Shown here piece after piece: positions 1 through 11,499 of a DNA stretch of 64,000 bases (position 1 is the first letter of the stretch; each line of letters begins with the position of its first letter). The stretch comes from Physcia stellaris (taxonomy: Eukaryota > Ascomycota > Lecanoromycetes > Caliciales > Physciaceae), in NCBI GenBank assembly GCA_018902385.1, contig JABSSW010000039.1, forward strand, positions 310,001 through 374,000, given 5' to 3'. A program made the position numbers and the translations under genes. The notes below the pieces were generated by a model. It saw only the letters and a program-made list of their open reading frames with translations. It was not told the DNA's origin and ran no database searches.

Positions 1-230
1 GATAAAATTTAATAACAATTTTTGAAAACATTTTTGACACGATTCAGTTTTTCATGCGACGTAAATTCTGACTGTAAATAACATCGAAACGATAACGAAA
101 ATTAGAAATTGCGAAAATGTTGCGAAAATGAAATCGAAATGAATGTATTGAATTCGAGATTTTCAAATTCTAATCGAATGTAATTTCGATTAATATCAAC
201 ATGACGATTTTTTTTCGAAAGCGACGACGA
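1..230 (-). mobile_element. Element B (Ty3/gypsy), downstream end, cut by window edge
   Basis: AT-rich DNA flanking element A on the left. Positions about 15-80 resemble 1190-1260 inside element A and, inverted, about 19730-19790 inside element C. All three are the region beyond the integrase of related gypsy elements. The five bases 226-230 (GACGA) recur at 7820-7824, so this stretch and 7820-8054 were contiguous before A inserted. I infer that this is the 3' untranslated part of element B, whose 3' LTR lies to the left of the window. Confidence 0.55.
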
Positions 231-436
231 TGTGAAATGTTATGCAGAAATATAATACTACTACATAATTACACGAGAATATCGAAATGAAAAGCAAATA
301 CATAAAATTTGCAAAAACATATGTAGAAGATTTGATTTTTTGAATGCGTCAAATCGAATTTCGATTCTAACATTCGATGTGATAAAATAAAAATGTTAAT
401 TTTGTCAAATGTTGAATTCGATGTACGTTCGTCACA
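231..436 (-). repeat. LTR of element A (left copy)
   Basis: 206-base direct repeat of 7614-7819, bounded by TGTGA and TCACA. As the element is on the minus strand this is the downstream LTR. It is the more mutated copy: most differences are A or T here against G or C in the right copy. A purine-rich stretch on the minus strand, at about 437-457, precedes it as expected for a polypurine tract. Confidence 0.93.
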
Positions 437-559
437 TTATTTTTCGTTTTTTTTCAGTTTCGTCTCGAAACGATCAACTGAATTCGTTTTTTTTTAATGA
501 TGAACGTTTTGCGCGATTTAAATGCGCTGTTGAATGACGTTGAATTGAATGATTGATGA

Positions 560-1090
560 AATGAAAAAATAGATTCGAAGTGTTGTGAAATCGATTTCGT
601 TCGCGAAATCGATTCGTCAAACATCGTGAAAACATCAAATCGATTTACAATGAAATGAACAATTTGATCATGTTAATAAAATCATCGTAACAATGTTTAA
701 CGTTTTGATATTTTCGCGTATGCGAGAATTCGTGTGTACATTGCATGCGATAAAGCGTGAATGTAATAAATATGTTGAAAAATAATCAATTCATACGTTT
801 CGTAAAAAGTAACTTCGACGAGCATTAATAAATAAAAAATTGTGAATTTGATTTAGCGCGTCAACAATTTTGAGAATTTTTGCAACATCAAATTGATATC
901 ACGAGACGAGCAATTTGAACAAATCGATAAAATTTTTATCATCATGATTAACGCGTTGATGTTATCGCATATACGACGTCTGATTCGTACATTGCATTCA
1001 ACGAAATATGCATGTATTAAATTTTTTGAAAAGCAAATATTTTGAACGAATTTTACAAATAGTTTCGCGTGTCATTAGTAAGCAATTGAA
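560..1090 (+). repeat. Two diverged LTR-like units related to the element C LTR
   Basis: Positions about 640-785 and about 883-1045 resemble each other and both resemble the middle of the element C LTR (about 14215-14375). They share an ACATCAAAT motif, a TTAATAAAAT/GATAAAAT block and a GTACATTGCAT/GTACGTTGCAT block in the same order. They lie on the plus strand, antisense to element A, so they look like old solo LTRs, or one duplicated LTR, inside A. Exact ends could not be set. Confidence 0.5.
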
Positions 1091-4000
1091 AATCTTGTTG
1101 ACGAATTCGTAAATATTCAACTTTTTTGACAATTTGTTGTTTACTCATAATATTGCATGACATTTTACATTACTACTCATTGTTCAATAAGATTTGACGA
1201 CAATTTTTGAAAATGTTTTTGACACGATTCAACTTTTCATGCGACGTAAATTCTGACAATAAATAACGCGAAATAGCATGAAAGCGAAAAATCGAAACAA
1301 AGACTTTTTGAATCAGTTTGACAATGAGTCGTAACGAACTCATGTTGACGTTTTTTGATCGATCATAAACGATGTTTACAATCTAGTCGTTTCGTAAAAC
1401 AGATTTCGTTGTTTCTGAACTAGTTTCGTGAAAGACATTCACGATGTTTTGAGCATTTTGAAATTCGTCATCGTCGACATAATATCAAATTCGATTATGA
1501 AAATTTCAACTCGATCATTTGCAACGATACTGAAGACGATGATAATGATATCGAGATTGCAATATATCATCGAATTTTCATTCAAACATTTCGTTTGCGA
1601 TAATTGATTTTGAAAAATCGTTATGTTGTCTTTTCAACGAATTTCTAAAATCTTTTCTTAATAGTCAGAAATGAAAGATTGAATGAATGTGCATATCGTT
1701 GAGCAATTTTAACTCATAAACGAGATTTCTTCTTTTGATCATTTTGTATGAACTCAATTTTTTGTCGTTCAATTTGTTTGACGAACGAGTCGTTTTAATA
1801 TGACGACGATTCAATCAAACGTAATTTTCTATTTCAAAATTTATCGAAAAACGCGATTTGTTGATTCGAGCAATCATTTTTTGTTTTGCATCGACAACAT
1901 TAATTTTGACGTATTCGATGATACGATTCATTTTTTCGACAATGAATTCGTTTTGCTTAGTCAGCAAACGTTCTCTAATGATCTCGTAATCATCTAGATT
2001 TGATTCAAAAATCATTCGAGAATGATAATTTTTATTAGTGAAAAATGAAATGAATTCGATGATTGTTGAAACATCGTTGTTGTCAACGAACTTCATGATG
2101 TCTATTCAATCAATTCAATCGTTTTGACGATAATTGCAATACAAACGCAATCGAATCTCGATATTTTGATTCGTTCGCTCGATTTGATCATCAATTTTCG
2201 ATTGAAAAACGATGAATAATTTACATTTGATTTCTAGTCGTTTACAGAAAGCTTTTCAAACGCGATTTACGAATTGATCATCTCGATTTGAAATGATGAA
2301 AAAAAATAATTCATGAGTACGAAATACGTAATGTATTAATATTTTGACACAAATTTGCATTGCTAAATCATCGTCATCGATCACGCAAAAAACGTAATGA
2401 CGTTTTTTGATTAAACGATCGATAATAATACAAATGACATTGTTGTTTCTGAAGTCAAACAGTTCAATTATGAAATTCATCGATATATCAATTCATCGTT
2501 GACTAGAAATCGACAATGAAATCAGCAATTCGTGACGATCATCGTGTGAAAACTTCGATCGTTGACATTTGTGACAATTACGAATATAGCGCTTGATGAA
2601 TAGTTTCATACTAAATCAATAATAATAGCGTTTAATGAGTTTCTCAATACGATTCATGCTCGAATGTGTACAGAAAAATTGATCGTGAACGTCACGAATT
2701 ATTTTCATCATAAAATCTAATTGATCGAGTACTCATAAATTTTCGTTTTTAAAAAAAATTTCGTTTCGATCGAAGCAATTTTGCAAATTTACGTTTTCGT
2801 TGATGATATGTTCATCGATCAAAATCTGACGATAACTAATACAGTTTTCGTTTTCTCGATTGATTTGTATGACGCGTTCGTACAGATCGTTTTGAACGTC
2901 AATCGAACATAATTGCAATCGAAAAAATGACAACAAAATTTGTTTTTTATAGAGTTCACGTTCGTCGTTTTCGACGAAACGAAATTCAAACATTCTAGTC
3001 AAAGCATTCGCTTTGACGTTCTTGATTTCGAATTGATATTGAATTTTGATGTTGTAATTCGTCAAAGTTTCGATTCAACGTATTTGACGAAAAATGAGTT
3101 TTTTGCTTGTCATAAAGATTTCTAAATCTTTGTGATCGATGTAGATTTCAATTGATTCATCGATATTTTCGAGCTCGAATCTTCAATGCTTCAAACATCG
3201 AATAATGATCAAAAATTCTTTGTTATATATTTCGTAATTGCACTCGACAAAAATCATCTTTTTGTTGAAAAAAACTATCGAATGAAAAACTTCGTCGTCG
3301 TCGTATTGAAATAAAATTTCATTTAAACATCAATTTGAAAAATCGATTTTCAGAATAATTTTACGATTGCGATCGTAATGTCGAAAAATTAAAATTTCGA
3401 TTATTTGTTTTTTCAAAACTTCGAATGCTTCGTTAGCGAAATCGATTCATTCGAAATCAATCTTCTTTTTGATCATTCGAGTTAAAAACTTGACGAGTTT
3501 CGAGAACGTTTTGATGAAACGTCGATAAAAATTGCAAAAGCTCACAAACGTTTGCATCTTTTTGATGCATGTTGAGCGAATTCAATTGACGATGTTTTGC
3601 ATTTTTTTGAAATTCATGCGTAAATCTTTTGTCGATAATATGACTTCTAGAAATGAAATTTCTGTTTGAAAGAATTCGCACTTTTTGATATCGATCTGAA
3701 AATCAATTTTTTTCAATTTTTGAAAAACTTGAGTGAAATGTCGCTCATGCTGCTTTCGAATTTTACTGTAAATGAAAATATCATTCAAATACATTTGACA
3801 AAAATGATTAATGTATTCAAATAGCAAATCATTCATGTAATGCTGTCAATTGATTAAATCATTGATAAAATCGAAAAACAACACATGATATTTGTAAATG
3901 TTTAACGAACATATGAAAATAGTAAAATTTTCGTTTTGTGAATTCATTCGAAATTTATTGAAAATCGATATAATATTCAATTTGAACAAGAATTTGCAAT

Positions 4001-7000
4001 CGATAATTCTAGTCAAAATCTTTTCAATTAGCGAAATAGAATAACTATTACGTTTGATTATGACGTTCAGTTTTCGATAATCGACACACAAACGAAATTG
4101 CTCGTTCGATTTGACGACGAATAAAATGAATGAAACATAAAACATCTTGTTTGAACTGATAAATTTTTTTTGAAAATTATCGTGTAGATACTTTTGAAAA
4201 GTTTCGAATTTTTTAGACGATAGAGAATAGACTCGACTTCGAGACAATCGATTCGAATTTTTCGTCAACTCGATTTTGTGATCGTAAAATTTATGAAAAA
4301 ATAATTTGTCGATCTCGTTCGAGTTGAATACATTCTCGAATCGTTTAAGAAATTCAAAGATTTTACGTTCTAATTTCTCGACGATTGTCTTCATGATTTT
4401 AAAAGCTTTTTTGAAGTTCAAATCAAAATCAATCTCTATTTTAACTAATTTTTTTTTGACGTTGTCAATAATTTCGTTCAATTTTTTCATGATCAACGAG
4501 AATGTCTTGATTTTTTTTCTCTTTTCTTTAGATTCGATTAGCGATTGAAAAGTCGTCGCGTCAATAAAAACGACATTCAACGATATATCAAAATCGAGAT
4601 TTTGTTCGTCATTTTTCATTTCGAAAATTGTAATTTTGAGTCGTCGATTAAATCGACGCGTAAATTTTTTGATTATGTCGAATCTTTTTATTGATGCGTT
4701 GATCAAAATCGACTTTTGAGTTTCGCGTATAACTTTCAATTTTCGTTTCTTTTTGAAAAATTTATTTGAGAAATAATTCTTGTTTATTTTCTCAATGACA
4801 TATTTGAAATCTGAAATCAAAAACTTTTCTATTGATTGTTCGTTCTTTTTCGAGTCTTTCACAGTAAAGCGAGAAAGAATTACTCGAAAAAATGTCGAGA
4901 CGAATCGTTTTTGAAATATTTGATATTTCTGAACGTTTGTCGACGAAAACGACGTTAAAAATCGTTTCGAAAATGATAAATAAAGCGTTTTATTCGATTG
5001 CTGAATCGAATTAAACAATTTCTGAAATATAGACGAACGTGAAAGCAAAAAGAGAATTTCAACGTGATCACAATGATTTGAAATGAAATAACATTCGTCA
5101 TTGATCATATTGAAAATCATTTCGTGTTTGTTCATTCAAAATTTTTTTAAAATCAACGAGTGTTGTTCTATTCTGATGATGAACAATGAAGCGAAAAATT
5201 CTAAATGATTTTGTATCGTCATTTTGAGCAATATTTGATGAGTAATAGATTTGATTTTCGTTTTTTCGAAATTAAAAACTTTTTTAGATCGAGATAGAGA
5301 AACTGAAATTAATTTTAATTTATAACATATTTTTTGCGCAATTTCTTCATTAATGAAAGCGTATTCAGAAACATCGATATCAATTAAATCATGAATCATG
5401 ATTTTTCTATCGTTCGAAAACAAATTTATTTTTTTAATTAAAAATTTACAATGAAATTCGTTAAAGATGCTATGTTGAAAATCTCGTGAACAAATTCTGA
5501 TAATTTTTTTCGCGTTTTCGAAAAAGATTGTTAATTTTTCGATTCAACGTCGAATGTGATTGAAACATCGAAATTTATATTATCGTCGTCGATGTTTGAA
5601 AAATTATCGTTGATCAAAAAAATGATTTGCAAATTAAACATTTTTTGTTTGATCAAACTGTCGATTCAACTATCAAAAAATTTGTCAAAAATGCATTTTT
5701 TTTATCAATGATTTTCTTCATCACATTTTCGACATTTCTTTTTCAGTTTAAACAAATTAGAACGAGCAATGACAATTTTATACGTTTTTTTCTCTAAAAG
5801 AGTCGTATATCTAGTTTTCAGATTTTTTATATATTGTTCATTGCGACGAGCTCGAGAATTTAATTGATTGATCGATGATTTGTTTCTAGTGAAAAAAATG
5901 TTGATTTTAGCATCGTTGTTTTTGATGCGACGATGTTTGTTATTCATGATCTAAAATTTGCGAAAATAATCGTCAAAAGTTTCATAATCGTTCAAAGCAA
6001 CGTCGACGTGTTGAAATTTCGTTGTGATCTTTTTTTCGAGATCGTGAATTTTGTTTTTTTCATTCTTTTTGAGCAGTTGATTGATCAGAAAATGAATTCG
6101 AAATAAAACTCGTTGAAAAGCTCAATGAATTTCATTTTCAAATCATCGTATTGACGACGAACGTTTCGAAAATGATTAACATCGATATAAATGTCGTTCA
6201 AAAATTTGAAAATTTGATCAAATGATTCGAAAAAATTGCGTTTAGTTTCACGTCGAATATCGATATGTTTCGCAGATTTTTTTTTTGTTCAATCAATTAT
6301 TGCAGAAATTTCTTTGAATTCATCGACGTATCAATCGAAATTGATTTTCAATTTATCAATGCATTTATTTTTCCAGATATCGTAACGAATATATTCAAAT
6401 GTATTGAAATTTTTATGCTCAAAGAAAATAGAGAAATCAAAATGTTTGAACGAGCGCGTTTTAGAATCAGATCGAATTTTTTCAACAGAAAAATCAGATT
6501 GTTTGAACGAGCGCTTTTTAAATTCAAAACGAAATTTTTTCTCGAAATTGAAAAATTTCTCGAGTTCTGATAATTTAACAGTTTTTTTTCGTTGTTTATT
6601 TTTATTTTCACGAACTCGTTGAGTTTTGAAAAATTCATTACATTGAGTTTGAGCAACAGAAGTTTCGACTTTGACGACACGCAAAATCTCGTTGATTTCA
6701 TATTTCTTTTTATTATAATTCGAGATTTTGATTTTCATGTTCTTTATTTGAAGATTTCAGACTCGAATGACGATCACTTTTCGATCTCGATCTCGTCGAA
6801 AAGTCTCGAAAATAGTTCATAGCTCGTCGAAATGATTGACGATCATTGATTGAAATTGTTGCTTCGAGAAGATGTTTATCGAATTAACGATTTTGAGCGA
6901 TTCATTTTCATCAAATTCATCGACATTCTGATTAAAATTTAAAACAAAAAAGATGTCGATGATATGCTGCTCGAAATCTGTGATTATTCGATCAAAAACA

Positions 7001-7613
7001 TACACGTTCAATTGTGTGATTTCGCTAAACAATAATCGATTTTTCAGATTGATTTCGAGAAGAAAACTTGAAAAAATCATGACTGTGAACTGAAATCGAA
7101 TAATTGTTGAAAAAAAAAAAAAAAAAATGAACAAAGCAATGATTTAAATAGATCTTGATGATTGAATTTCACTCAAAATGACAGATTCGATGTGATGTTG
7201 AGTGAAATTTCTAGATGTTTGCATTATGATGAAACAGATAAATGTTGAATAAAAATATTTGTTTGTTGATGTGTTTTTCTAATAATCTGATTTGATGATT
7301 TTCTGATTTTCAAGCACGAATATTTCGTCAGAAATGATAAAAAAGAGAAATTTGTTGTATTGTGAATCGAGACTATCGCGTGAATTCGTCTGTTCTGAAC
7401 GTTTTTTAAAACAAAACAAACGAGTTTATTATGTTTCGTTTCTTTCAATTTATAACGAATCTATTATGTTTCGTTGTTTTCGTTGAATGATCAAAATCAG
7501 ATTGAGTCTATTATGCTTCTATTCGTTCATTGAATTTAATTGTAGAAAGTTTTGTTTATTTGAATGTTCGCGTATCATGAACGAACATGAAAAAAAAAAT
7601 GACTTCGATATAA

Positions 7614-7819
7614 TGTGAGATGCTATGCAGAAATATAGTACTACTACATAATTACACGAGAATATCGAAGTGAAAAGCAAATACATGAAATCTGCAAAAA
7701 CATATGTAGAAAATTTGATTTTTTGAATGCGTCAAGTCGAATTTCGATTCTAACATTCGATGTGATAAAATAAAAATGTTAATTCTGTCAGATGTTGAAT
7801 TCGATGTACGCTCGTCACA
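7614..7819 (-). repeat. LTR of element A (right copy)
   Basis: 206-base partner of 231-436, with TGTGA...TCACA ends. It is the upstream LTR of the minus-strand element and abuts the GACGA target duplication at 7820-7824. It keeps more G and C than the left copy. Confidence 0.93.
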
Positions 7820-8054
7820 GACGATTCGTTGAAAAATTTGATTCGTTGACGACGTTTTGAAATATTGAAATCAACGTTTTGAACGATTTTAAATTTACAA
7901 TCGTGAAATGAATGCAATGAAAATCGTTCATCACGTCGCGAACATTATCAAATTTTTCGTTGTCGATATAAAATCATGTTCGATTATGCGATCAATTCGA
8001 TCAATTGACACGATATTGAGAACGATTGTAATGATATCGAAATTTCAAAATATC
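7820..8054 (-). mobile_element. Element B fragment: chromodomain-like integrase tail
   Basis: Minus-strand reading here shows a chromodomain-like pattern (tyrosine/valine-rich strand, spaced aromatic residues, terminal FH), and the stretch resembles 1340-1570 of element A. It lies between the insertion sites of A (left) and E (right) and continues element B. The last five bases (ATATC, 8050-8054) are the target duplication of E. Confidence 0.6.
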
Positions 8055-8261
8055 TATTGAAAGAATCATGGATGACTATCATTCTATTGCTCTGAATCTC
8101 GTTGTTCTAGTGACATACATGAAGTGACAGCACAAGAAGTGTGCGAGTGCCAAGGCACTAGTCCCAACAAGGACGCACTAGTCCTTCTTTCGTCAGGTTA
8201 TACTAACTGGACCCTGACTGCAGCACCCGCGGAGAACACCTGCGGAGGCTGTATTTCAACA
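8055..8261 (-). repeat. LTR of element E (well-preserved copy)
   Basis: 207-base repeat matching 11303-11499. From about 8120 on it keeps many CC, GG, CT and AG dinucleotides where the partner has T or A. This makes it a near-ancestral reference for reading the mutation context. Confidence 0.75.
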
Positions 8262-8346
8262 CTTTTCCACAGCAACCGCTTGTGCCTCCTGCCCTGTATC
8301 CTAACGAGCCCAGCCTGAAGCTTCCGTGCAAACTCCCCCGGCGATG

Positions 8347-8450
8347 AGTCCTGGAGCTCCCCCAGCGATGTAGCTCCCCCAGCGATGCGCATCCTAGAGC
8401 TCCCCCAGCGGTGTGTTGCCTGAAGCTTCCGAGCAAGCTCCCCCAATGAC
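8347..8450. repeat. Short GC-rich minisatellite (GCTCCCCCAGCGATG-like units)
   Basis: Four to five imperfect copies of a unit close to GAGCTCCCCCAGCGATG, flanked on both sides by a second repeated phrase (CCTGAAGCTTCCG). Lies just inside the left LTR of element E. Confidence 0.75.
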
Positions 8451-8984
8451 GTAGGTCCTGTAGGGCTAGGTCATACACCGATGCGAGGGCTGCAGAAACG
8501 AACGAATCGAGGTCCGATGTGCTTCAGATATGACGTAAGGTCGATTTGTAAGACGTGCGACCGAGTGACTGAAGGCGTTCTGGGTTTCTCCATTAGGTGA
8601 GGCATCGACGCGGGATCTGGTACCTAGAATTGGATGGACGGTACATCATGGAGCAAGTACCCTGTGCCTGAGTAGTGCGATATTGACGAGAGTGCGGGTC
8701 ACACCATGATCTGGTAGCATCATTGTGGATCTCAGGGTTCTCAGGTACTTCTTGCGACAGCAATGGGCCGATACCTATGCGATTTGGCTGTAGGAAGTCC
8801 ATAAGGTATGCCAATGCGATGTGCAAACTGGAGACGGTCGAGAAATCGATATGGAAGGAGTGTACCGATGCAATGAGTGCGGAATCGAGCTTTTCTGACC
8901 TGACTAAGACCTGCCAGAGAACCAGGTCGATTAGTATGCGAAAAGGTCAGATATCTCCAGTCCTTCTTGATCGAGTTTCTGCTC

Positions 8985-9210
8985 TGCAAAACCGAGTATG
9001 TAATGACTGCATAGTACGCTCCCCCGAAGCGATACTATGTGACTTCATCGAGTTTCGAGTGTGTAATGACTTCATACAGTACGCTTTCTCGAAACGATAT
9101 TGCATGACTGTATAGTACGCTTTCTCGAAGTCGTACTATCTAGTCTGTTTTTTCTCTTTTAACAAATCTATTCTGGCGACTGTACGCTTCTTCGAGCTGT
9201 ACTGTCACAC
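8985..9210. repeat. Degenerate tandem repeats around an AGTACGCT...CGAA motif
   Basis: Units of roughly 45-50 bases share TAATGACT or TGACT, then AGTACGCT, then CGAA and a short TACT/TATT ending. Four copies are recognisable, the last near 9175-9210. They lie in the untranslated part of element E. Confidence 0.55.
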
Positions 9211-9263
9211 TCTTTCTCTCGTATTTATCGGGCGACTAAGTCTCAAAGATAATAGAGAAAGAG
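9210..9263. other. Inverted repeat / hairpin in element E
   Basis: CTCTTTCTCT at 9210-9219 is the exact complement of AGAGAAAGAG at 9254-9263, with a further partly paired TTTATC/GATAAT inside. It could form a stem with a loop of about 18 bases. No function is claimed. Confidence 0.45.
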
Positions 9264-9529
9264 GCGATAATTAGTCGTGTTAGATGAAAACGAAGTCACA
9301 ACAAAGATAAGTTTCTACCATATTCGTTAAACAATAATACAAAGCATACAAACTTTTAAAGCTTTCTCAGGCCATAGAGCGGGAGGGGCGGAAACAATTC
9401 ATTAAAACAACAACTTTTATGCTCTTCCAGGCCATGGCCGATCAACGGTTAATAGGGAGGGCGGGCGGGCAAAACAACAAACAAACAACATGCTAACTCT
9501 TCCAAAGTAGTGACTTTTCCGAGCAGGGG

Positions 9530-10570
9530 TCAATACTTTCCCAAAGTAGAACGAGAAGGAGCGAAACTCCAATAGCGTTGCCTCATGAGTATCTCATTGT
9601 TTCCAACTCTTGAGGCAGTTCGCATGGCCCAATCAGTAGACCAATAGATGACGAAACGTCTTTGGCAATGTCTGCAAACAGAAGATGAACGCGAGAATGT
9701 CGAGAAAGAGATGCGCATCGAAGAAGAAGAATATCGAGAGATTCGCGAAAATGATATGCGAATCGACTGTTTGATCGGTGCATGCATTGCTGAAAATGCT
9801 TCGAATTTGACCGATTTGAAAGCAGATAAAATCATCGCATTAAAGTATGACGTAATGCGGCTTTGTATGGAGCCAGATTTGCAATTGCTTCTGCCAGTGA
9901 CCTTCGGAGAAGAGGAGCGCATTTGGTGTCGCTGCAGGCCAAATGGACTCGGCTTCCCAGCGAACATGCGGAACAGATCGTCCACGGTGAGATAGGATCT
10001 CGGTGTAGAAGTTCGAGGCGAAGTAGACGGGCAAGCAATGCTTGCATTCTCCAAGAGTTTGCACATCGATTTGGATGTCGCAATCGGGAGACGAGAGGGT
10101 TTCGGCGCAACGACTGGTCGTGAGACAATTTCTGCCCAAGATATCGGCTTTCTTGGTGTTGCAACCGACGAAGTAGATGATACGCTCTCTGAACGCTCGC
10201 GCACAATTTCTGGTGTAGAAATCGCGAGAGATAAGAGCTTCGATGATGCGGGCGATGAGAAGATGATCGATTGAGATGACGAAGCAGATGAGAAGAATAT
10301 CGATCGAGACGGCGTAGAAGATGAAACAATTGACTGCGACTTCGATTTCTTCGCATGCCGAGTGCGAATATGCTCATGAAGCTTGATGTTGCTGTCGAAT
10401 TTCGTACTGTTTTTGCAACGTTTACAAGTAAATTTTTCAACTCGTTTCTTGATCAGACGAATTTCTTTCTGTTGTTTCAACAATTTCTTCGCTTTCTGTT
10501 TGATTTTGCTCTTCATTTGCAATTCGTGTTTACGCAAATGATATGTTTTTTGTGTCTTTTTGATTTGCAC
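9530..10570 (-). CDS. C2H2 zinc-finger protein of element E
   Basis: Open frame of 346 codons. The N-terminal 48 residues are rich in Lys, Arg and Gln and look helical and basic. A single C2H2 finger follows (Cys49, Cys52, His65, His71; CX2CX12HX5H), then a long Ser/Pro-rich low-complexity tail. The tail contains a segment with the phrase YLTVDDLFRMFAGKP, which I recall from high-copy C2H2 ORFs of plant-associated ascomycete genomes (memory, not a search). It is therefore probably an element-borne gene rather than a host regulator. The upstream continuation towards 11119 is AT-rich and damaged while this part is not, so the true N-terminus is uncertain and may lie further upstream. Role unknown; nucleic-acid binding is inferred from the finger and the basic N-terminus. 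Confidence 0.5.
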   Translation of the reverse strand: MQIKKTQKTYHLRKHELQMKSKIKQKAKKLLKQQKEIRLIKKRVEKFTCKRCKNSTKFDSNIKLHEHIRTRHAKKSKSQSIVSSSTPSRSIFFSSASSSQSIIFSSPASSKLLSLAISTPEIVRERSESVSSTSSVATPRKPISWAEIVSRPVVAPKPSRLPIATSKSMCKLLENASIACPSTSPRTSTPRSYLTVDDLFRMFAGKPSPFGLQRHQMRSSSPKVTGRSNCKSGSIQSRITSYFNAMILSAFKSVKFEAFSAMHAPIKQSIRISFSRISRYSSSSMRISFSTFSRSSSVCRHCQRRFVIYWSTDWAMRTASRVGNNEILMRQRYWSFAPSRSTLGKY

Positions 10571-11302
10571 GTATCAATTGCATCTTAAAGTTTTGACGTT
10601 TTCATTCAAATGCATGTTGTAAAGCGTCTTGAGATCTTGCGTCATGAGATGATTTTCAGAAACGTGATCGCAAAGAGCAGACGAAAAAAGTAAAAAATCA
10701 AATTCGAAAATGAGAGATGCGAAGTTCGCAAAGATTGTGAACTTCGCAAAAGTAAAAATAGAAAAAAATGCACTCTTTGAATGTTTGCATACGATTTCTG
10801 ATGCACGAATCGAGAAAGACGAAAATTTTGATGACGAAAAAATAAATTCGACTACTCGTGACGATGACGCAAAACGTAAAAAAGAAAACGCAATTTTCGA
10901 ACTCTTGCGTACAATTTCTGATACAAGATTCGAAAAAGCTGATAATTCTGATGAAAATGACATGATCGTCAAATCGAATGTAAATGTTGAAGTCGTCAAT
11001 TTGATTGAGTGATAAATAGACGAATTTGCGAAGAATTCGTAAAATGAGTAGATAGATGTTATCGATGTAACTGAGAATGTACTGATTGTACTGCGTATCA
11101 AGATACTGAATGTTGTCAATGCAATTAAGTCAATTCTGATTTGACAAAATTGAATATTTCATTGAATTGATATTGCTGTTGTATTGCAAATCTGCTGTAC
11201 TGTTTGCGACTAAGTTACTATGCACGTGATTTTTCTTCGAAAACGACTGTTGCTGTAACTGATACTAAATGTAGCGAAAATTGTTAATTCGATTTCATAA
11301 TC

Positions 11303-11499
11303 TATTGAAAGAAATCAATCATTCTATTGAACGATTTTGAATCTCGTTGTTCAAGTAAAATGAAATGATTGTCGAAAAAATCGAGTGTCAAGACATTAGT
11401 TTCAACAAAGACGCATTAGTTTTTCTTTCGTCAAATTATATTAATTGAATTCTGATTGCAACATTCGCGAAGAACATTTGCGAAGATTGTATTTCAACA
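11303..11499 (-). repeat. LTR of element E (RIP-damaged copy)
   Basis: 197-base counterpart of 8055-8261. Over the last 110 bases it differs by about 25 transitions, all towards A or T, with almost no other change. This is the clearest sample of the local mutation process. Confidence 0.75.

Larger units (their letters stand above)
231..7819 (-). mobile_element. Element A: Ty3/gypsy LTR retrotransposon, full-length but decayed
   Basis: The element has 206-base direct terminal repeats (231-436 and 7614-7819) starting TGTGA and ending TCACA, and an exact 5-base target duplication GACGA at 226-230 and 7820-7824. Parts read on the minus strand: gag about 5.7-6.8 kb with a CCHC-type zinc-knuckle remnant near 5.71-5.76 kb, protease about 5.1-5.4 kb, reverse transcriptase about 3.5-4.3 kb, RNase H about 3.0-3.5 kb, integrase about 1.8-3.0 kb and a chromodomain-like tail about 1.35-1.6 kb. 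Integrase after reverse transcriptase gives the Ty3/gypsy order. It is structurally complete but broken by many changes of the RIP type. It sits inside element B. The LTRs differ at about a dozen sites, nearly all transitions, so age from LTR divergence would be overestimated. Confidence 0.9.
8055..11499 (-). mobile_element. Element E: small LTR element carrying a C2H2 zinc-finger ORF, half damaged
   Basis: Direct repeats of about 200 bases at 8055-8261 and 11303-11499 end in TTTCAACA and begin TATTGAAA, a one-transition variant of the expected TGTTGAAA. The 5-base duplication ATATC is exact (8050-8054 and 11500-11504). The element is 3.4 kb and shows no reverse transcriptase or integrase, so it is probably a non-autonomous LTR element (LARD-like). 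Its only convincing product is the minus-strand C2H2 protein. Base composition changes sharply inside it: about 8110-10570 keeps balanced GC, while 10570-11499 is AT-rich and RIP-like. It is inserted in element B near its chromodomain. It is partly broken. Confidence 0.75.

Noticed and set aside
8055-8261. Reading this stretch as a host gene start because of its normal GC
   Set aside because: It is one of a pair of LTRs flanked by a target duplication, and its open frame is short and domain-free.
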